From contig DATLYT010000051.1 in NCBI GenBank assembly GCA_035574455.1, forward strand, positions 1 through 8,644: a stretch of DNA of 8,644 bases, in the 5' to 3' direction. Origin of the DNA: DATLYT01 sp035574455. GTDB taxonomy: Bacteria; Bacteroidota; Ignavibacteria; UBA10030. Position 1 is the stretch's first letter, and each line of letters starts with the position of its first letter. The notes beneath the pieces are model-generated. The model did no database searches. It worked only from the letters and a program-made list of their open reading frames with translations, and was not told the DNA's origin. Shown one piece after another: positions 7,186 to 8,644 of the stretch. A program made the translations under genes and the position numbers.

Positions 7186-8644
7186 TTATTTCATCATCCG
7201 CCGTATCTCTTCAATCGCATCATTGGCAAACTTGCGGATGTCGCTGTCGCCATTGCGAGCCGCGACTTCTTCTAACACCGGTAGCGCTCGCTCAACTTTC
7301 ATCTTTCCCAACAAGGCAATGGCGGTCGAGCGGACGGGGAGAATATCATTCTTTGCCGCATGGATTAAAGCATCAAGAAGCTGCGGGTCGGCCGGTGCGC
7401 AGGCAGCCCACGCGCTCAAAGCCTGCGAGCGGATGGCATAATTGTAACGCCCCACAGCATGCTCTCGGAGAATCGAGACAAACTCCGTTTTGCCGTAGTT
7501 CTCCATAACCTTGAGTGCGGCGAGACGTTTGACGTCATACCACGATTTCTTATTCAGAAATTGCTGGAGATACTCTGTAGGGATTTGCGTATCAATCATT
7601 GAAAGAGCAACCAGTGCCGTTGCAGCAACATCGTCGTTGGCGTCGGAATCGGCAATGCGGCGGAGTGCACCCCGCGCAGCATCGGTGAACCGTGAACCGA
7701 GCGCGATGACGGCGGCTTTCCGAATATGATCGTCGGTCGACGTGATCTGGTCGAGAAGCAACGCCTCGGCCTCGGGCGCGTGAAATTGTCTGAGCTGCAG
7801 CGTGGCTTCTGCACGCAGCGACCAGTGTGAGTCGCCATTGATGATGGCACGAAGGGCCGTAAGCGTGCGCGGGTTCGATGCATAGCGTTGAACTAACTCC
7901 TGCAACGCCCACAATCGACCCGGCAAATCGTCATAGCCAAGCTGGTAAATCAGCTCATCGATATTTTTCTCGCTCCGCACCTCACACACCAACGCGCCGC
8001 GGCCGTCGAAGCTCACCATCTCCGGCTTCGTTGGGACGTCAAGATAAAAGTACTCCGTTTCGTTCTCCACCCAGACGATGTTCCGCAACGTTCGCCCTCC
8101 CGCGTCGATGCGAATCTCCACCGGCAGCTTGAACAACCCTTGCCCCTCGACCATCGGCTGGACCTGCTGGACGACGACTTCAATCTTCTTCCGGTCGGGC
8201 AAATACTGCCAGCGCACTTCAAACACGGGATGTCCGCCGCCATAAACCCACTGGTCGAAGAACCATTCAAGGTTCCTTCCGGTCGCCTCTTCAATCGCCG
8301 TCTTCAGGTCGCTGCTCTCTACATTGCTGAATTGATGCTTCTTGAGATAGTAGCCCATCGCCCGGAAGAAATCCCCGTCCCCCAAAATCCACCGCAGCAT
8401 GTTGAGCACGACGGCGCCCTTCAGGTATGTCGTTTCACTGTTGTAGATCTCTGCGCGCGAGTCGAAATAGCGGTACTCCAACGGCCTGATGATACGCTGC
8501 GTGGCAACGTAGCGGAGATACTGCTGCAGAGCAAGCCATGTCTGCGACTGGAAATACTCCTTGCCCAACCGATGCTCGTCCCAGAGCATCATCAAGTAGG
8601 AGGCGAAGCTTTCGTTCAGCCAGATGGACGCGAGGCTGCGGCAG
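7186..8644 (-). CDS. M1-family aminopeptidase with C-terminal HEAT repeats, C-terminal part, runs off right edge
   Basis: The frame is open from the right edge to TAA at 7186-7188; 485 complete codons are visible and the N-terminal half is missing. The first visible residues, CRSLASIWLNESFASY, are the M1 segment that follows HEXXH. Its Glu (visible residue 11) is the third zinc ligand, so the HEXXH itself must lie just outside the window. Y73, in TYLKGAVVLNML, fits the catalytic tyrosine. WFFDQWVYGGGHP (about 127-139) closes the catalytic helical domain and is followed by a beta-sandwich (about 140-225). From about 237 to the end there are repeated helix pairs with HEAT-like spacing, such as IRKAAVIALGS and VRSTAIALLGK. 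M1 enzymes often end in a helical superhelix; here it is of the HEAT kind. A TTG at 8595 is internal, not a start. The enzyme should release N-terminal amino acids from peptides. Its export signal, if any, is out of view. Confidence 0.95.
   Translation of the reverse strand, partial: CRSLASIWLNESFASYLMMLWDEHRLGKEYFQSQTWLALQQYLRYVATQRIIRPLEYRYFDSRAEIYNSETTYLKGAVVLNMLRWILGDGDFFRAMGYYLKKHQFSNVESSDLKTAIEEATGRNLEWFFDQWVYGGGHPVFEVRWQYLPDRKKIEVVVQQVQPMVEGQGLFKLPVEIRIDAGGRTLRNIVWVENETEYFYLDVPTKPEMVSFDGRGALVCEVRSEKNIDELIYQLGYDDLPGRLWALQELVQRYASNPRTLTALRAIINGDSHWSLRAEATLQLRQFHAPEAEALLLDQITSTDDHIRKAAVIALGSRFTDAARGALRRIADSDANDDVAATALVALSMIDTQIPTEYLQQFLNKKSWYDVKRLAALKVMENYGKTEFVSILREHAVGRYNYAIRSQALSAWAACAPADPQLLDALIHAAKNDILPVRSTAIALLGKMKVERALPVLEEVAARNGDSDIRKFANDAIEEIRRMMK

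Noticed and set aside
8593..8595. TTG as the start codon of the right-edge gene
   Set aside because: The frame continues to the window edge and the upstream residues include WLNESFASY, a conserved part of M1 enzymes, so the codon is internal.

Overview
The window is a fragment of a bacterial chromosome with moderately high GC, judged by eye at a little over half. All five genes read on the minus strand, and no RNA gene, mobile element or CRISPR array is visible. The encoded proteins are mostly exported peptide-degrading enzymes plus an Asp-box (BNR/sortilin-like) propeller protein. That mix is common in free-living peptide-consuming bacteria such as Ignavibacteriota/Chlorobiota relatives, Gemmatimonadota and Acidobacteriota. 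Clear Shine-Dalgarno sites precede four of the genes, which argues against typical Bacteroidia. The lineage is inference only.

In transcription order, right to left: (1) the C-terminal part of an M1 zinc aminopeptidase with a HEAT-repeat tail (7186-8644, cut by the right edge just downstream of its HEXXH); (2) a complete membrane-anchored M1 metallopeptidase (4981-7140) beginning 45 bases after gene 1; (3) a polytopic membrane protein of unknown function (3813-4829); (4) a secreted M20 dipeptidase (2180-3706); (5) the N-terminal 645 residues of a secreted Asp-box beta-propeller protein (1-1937, cut by the left edge). The left-edge gene lacks its stop codon in the window but is open throughout and was translated directly from the sequence.

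Genes 1-4 are co-oriented with gaps of 45, 151 and 106 bases and may form one transcription unit. Two aminopeptidases and a metallo-dipeptidase in the cell envelope would together take extracellular peptides down to amino acids, and the membrane protein could be a partner. Gene 5 is probably transcribed separately. The 242-base gap before it holds a terminator-like structure and a strong sigma70-type promoter (exact TTGACA, 17-base spacer, TATATT). Just downstream of the expected start is a perfect 8+8 palindrome that could be an operator or an mRNA hairpin.

No clearly new system is evident. The points most worth a second look are the regulated-looking promoter of gene 5, the unidentified membrane protein inside a peptidase cluster, and a short direct repeat that copies the last codons of the M1 gene 81 bases downstream in the same frame.
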